Positions 62,470-64,000 of a DNA stretch of 64,000 nt are shown here, piece by piece; the stretch's first letter is position 1; the number at the start of each line of letters is the position of its first letter. Below the pieces are notes generated by a model. That model was not told the origin of the DNA, searched no databases, and saw nothing but the letters and a program-made list of their open reading frames with translations. The stretch is taken from positions 62,001 through 126,000 of the forward strand of contig JAFXVR010000038.1 of assembly GCA_017534885.1 (NCBI GenBank), read 5' to 3'. The DNA is from Clostridia bacterium (GTDB lineage: Bacteria; Bacillota; Clostridia; Christensenellales; Aristaeellaceae). A program made the position numbers and the translations under genes.

Positions 62470-62588
62470 GCCCAAATTCACAAAAAACACTGCCGGGCAG
62501 ATATGCCGGCTTTATCATTTTTTGCCACTTGTATTCGCCTGTAATACCGCTGTATTCAGCGTTTTCGTTATTTTGCTCCGCATTTCTG

Positions 62589-63800
62589 TCACTTTCTGGA
62601 TTCTGTTTCCCCGGCCGGACCGGGGCCCTCGTCCGGCTCCTCAGCCGCTCCGAAATCCACGTCAATCAGCCCATGATGGTCTTTCATCCTGAGGATCCTC
62701 CGCACGCTTTCATCGATCCGCTCCTCCGTCAGCCGACCGGACGCAAGGGCGTCCATCACGCCTGTATATCCCTCTCTCAGGCTGGATGGCATAAGCAGCA
62801 TATCACAGCCGGCTTCAAGGGCCATTACGCAGGCCTCCGCGGTGGAACAGCTCTTCTTGATTGCCCCCATCCGCAGGGCATCGGTGACCGCCACGCCGTC
62901 AAAGCCCAGCTCCCCGCGCAGCAGGCCGGTCACGATCAGGGGGGAAAGGGAGGCTGGGCGCTCCGCGTCCACATTCACAGCCACCTGGTGGGAGATCATC
63001 ATCATCTCCGCTCCGGCCTCGATGCCCGCCCGGAAGGGCAGCCAGTCGGCGTTCCGCCAGTCTTCCACCGTCAGGAGGGATGTGCCCTGCCCGTCGTGGG
63101 TATTGCCCGACACCGCGCCGTGGCCGGGAAAGTGCTTCATCACCGAAATGATATCGTGATCCCGCAGGCCTTCCATGAAACGCAGACCCATCTCCCCCAC
63201 CGTCCGCGGGTCTTTGCTGAAGGCGCGCAGGGTGATCTCCGCATCCCTCACATCTGAGCGCACGTCCATCACCGGCGCGAAGTCCAGGTTGAAACCGTAG
63301 CGGCTCAGGTACTTCCCGATGGCCAGCCCGGCGCGGTAGGCCGCTTTCGCGTCCCCGCCCCTGCCGATCGCGCTGGCCGCCTGCTGCCGTTCCCTGAGCT
63401 TGAAGGTGTTGGCCACCCTCGATACACCGCCGCCCTCCTCGTCCACGCCGATCAGCAGGCCGATGCCCGTATTTTCCAGCGAGCAGGTCTGCATGAAGGC
63501 GTTCAGGCCGGTGAGCCTGCTGCCGCTGACCATATTGGCCGGGAACAGGATCACCCCGCCCACGGGATATCGCTGCAGTCCTTTATTCAGCGCGCCTGTG
63601 CCGGCGGTGACCTTCTCCGTGCCGCTGAGCTGCTCGGGCAGCACGATAAAGAGCTGGCAGACCTTCTCGTGCAGGCTCATGCGGCTGAGGGCTTCCTCCG
63701 CTTCATCCGCAAAAGCTGGGACATCAAGCACCATCAGCGGGATCAGGAAGGCGCACAAAAAGCAGAGGAGGCCTGTGACGCACCTGCGCATCGCTTTCAT
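62589..63800 (-). CDS. Exported GH3 family beta-N-acetylhexosaminidase-like protein (NagZ type)
   Basis: ATG at 63800 is chosen, with GGAAGGCAGAG upstream; a GTG three bases earlier is possible. The 403-residue protein has a signal or anchor segment (about 9-30) and a one-domain GH3 barrel as in NagZ: GVDEEGGGVSRV, the loop KHFPGHGAVSGNTHDG and the nucleophile Asp in VTDALRMGAI. NagZ enzymes cleave beta-N-acetylglucosamine from wall fragments; the catalytic loop here has NTH where the classic NagZ dyad has DSH. Because it is exported, it may act on wall or environmental glycans. It follows the histidine kinase gene by 40 bases and may be co-transcribed with it. Confidence 0.86.
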   Translation of the reverse strand: MKAMRRCVTGLLCFLCAFLIPLMVLDVPAFADEAEEALSRMSLHEKVCQLFIVLPEQLSGTEKVTAGTGALNKGLQRYPVGGVILFPANMVSGSRLTGLNAFMQTCSLENTGIGLLIGVDEEGGGVSRVANTFKLRERQQAASAIGRGGDAKAAYRAGLAIGKYLSRYGFNLDFAPVMDVRSDVRDAEITLRAFSKDPRTVGEMGLRFMEGLRDHDIISVMKHFPGHGAVSGNTHDGQGTSLLTVEDWRNADWLPFRAGIEAGAEMMMISHQVAVNVDAERPASLSPLIVTGLLRGELGFDGVAVTDALRMGAIKKSCSTAEACVMALEAGCDMLLMPSSLREGYTGVMDALASGRLTEERIDESVRRILRMKDHHGLIDVDFGAAEEPDEGPGPAGETESRK

Positions 63801-63840
63801 CACTCTGCCTTCCCCGCCCTTCCATATAGAATACGATCTT

Positions 63841-64000
63841 TCAGATGATTACCGTAAACGCGGTGCCCGTGTCGGGATCGGAGCTGACCTCGATGCGGCC
63901 CTTGTGCTCCTCCACAATGCTCCTGGCGATGGCCAGCCCGAGGCCGTTGCCGGCGCGTTCGCTGCTGTGGCTGGCGTCAGCGCGGAAGAAGCGGTCAAAG
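63841..64000 (-). CDS. Sensor histidine kinase, C-terminal end (partial)
   Basis: Only the last 52 codons are in the window; the rest lies beyond its end. They encode the end of a HATPase_c domain: FDRFFRADASHSS (F box) and GNGLGLAIARSIVEEHKGRI (G2 box), then a short beta segment to the stop codon at 63841-63843. It belongs to a two-component sensor, with the response regulator probably upstream outside the window. Only 40 bases separate it from the GH3 gene. Confidence 0.85.
   Translation of the reverse strand, partial: FDRFFRADASHSSERAGNGLGLAIARSIVEEHKGRIEVSSDPDTGTAFTVII

Overview
The window looks like a chromosome segment from a GC-rich anaerobic member of the Bacillota (class Clostridia); a gut or rumen lineage related to Christensenellales is possible but not proven. 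Supporting signs are Gram-positive families (LytR-CpsA-Psr protein, MarR regulator, zinc-finger anti-sigma factor, BspA-type leucine-rich repeats), perfect HrcA/CIRCE operators, many consensus sigma-A promoters with strong GGAGG ribosome sites, and an Rnf ferredoxin:NAD oxidoreductase. I saw no rRNA, tRNA, CRISPR array, insertion sequence or prophage; most of the window is densely packed chromosomal operons.

Layout. 1-4000: the end of an ABC exporter gene, a transglutaminase-like protein, aroE, aroQ and a polysaccharide deacetylase. 4026-5792: an exported protein with three predicted covalent-flavin motifs and a 213-residue tandem duplication. 5907-9860: a consensus promoter, a 30-codon leader ORF and an intrinsic terminator ahead of a heterodimeric BmrCD-like multidrug exporter. 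9928-11794: an ECF sigma factor with a DUF4349 anti-sigma protein. 11899-17028: a complete maltose-type ABC importer (binding protein, two permeases, ATPase). 17247-26494: an LCP protein, a zinc-ribbon membrane protein, a thioredoxin-reductase-like flavoprotein, a DUF3298 protein, ilvE, an unknown protein, an RluA-type pseudouridine synthase, Nif3 and its zinc-ribbon partner. 26591-29879: aroA-aroC-pheA. 29976-36133: rbgA-rnhB-yraN and a giant double GT-C glycosyltransferase. 36159-41698: CIRCE-controlled htpG, a MarR regulator, a HAD phosphatase, bioY under a BirA-type operator, and a polysaccharide flippase. 41717-44754: an ABC importer with a fused permease and no binding protein. 44791-46912: groEL/groES under CIRCE. 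47022-49451: a large coiled-coil protein of unknown function. 49634-54384: rnfCDEAB without rnfG. 54589-57062: a secreted BspA-like protein. 57282-62469: a UgpC/MsmK-type ATPase facing an LplABC-like sugar importer. 62589-64000: a GH3 family glycosidase and the end of a sensor histidine kinase.

How the parts fit. The cell appears to live on oligosaccharides (two CUT1 importers, a deacetylase, a GH3 enzyme), makes its own aromatic amino acids, scavenges biotin, and conserves energy with Rnf. The most notable points are the leader-peptide attenuator before the drug exporter, the Rnf operon that lacks the flavoprotein subunit RnfG, and an unlinked exported protein with three flavinylation motifs that might substitute for RnfG or act in another extracytoplasmic electron chain. 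GC-rich codon use produces many long antisense open frames, which I treated as shadows.
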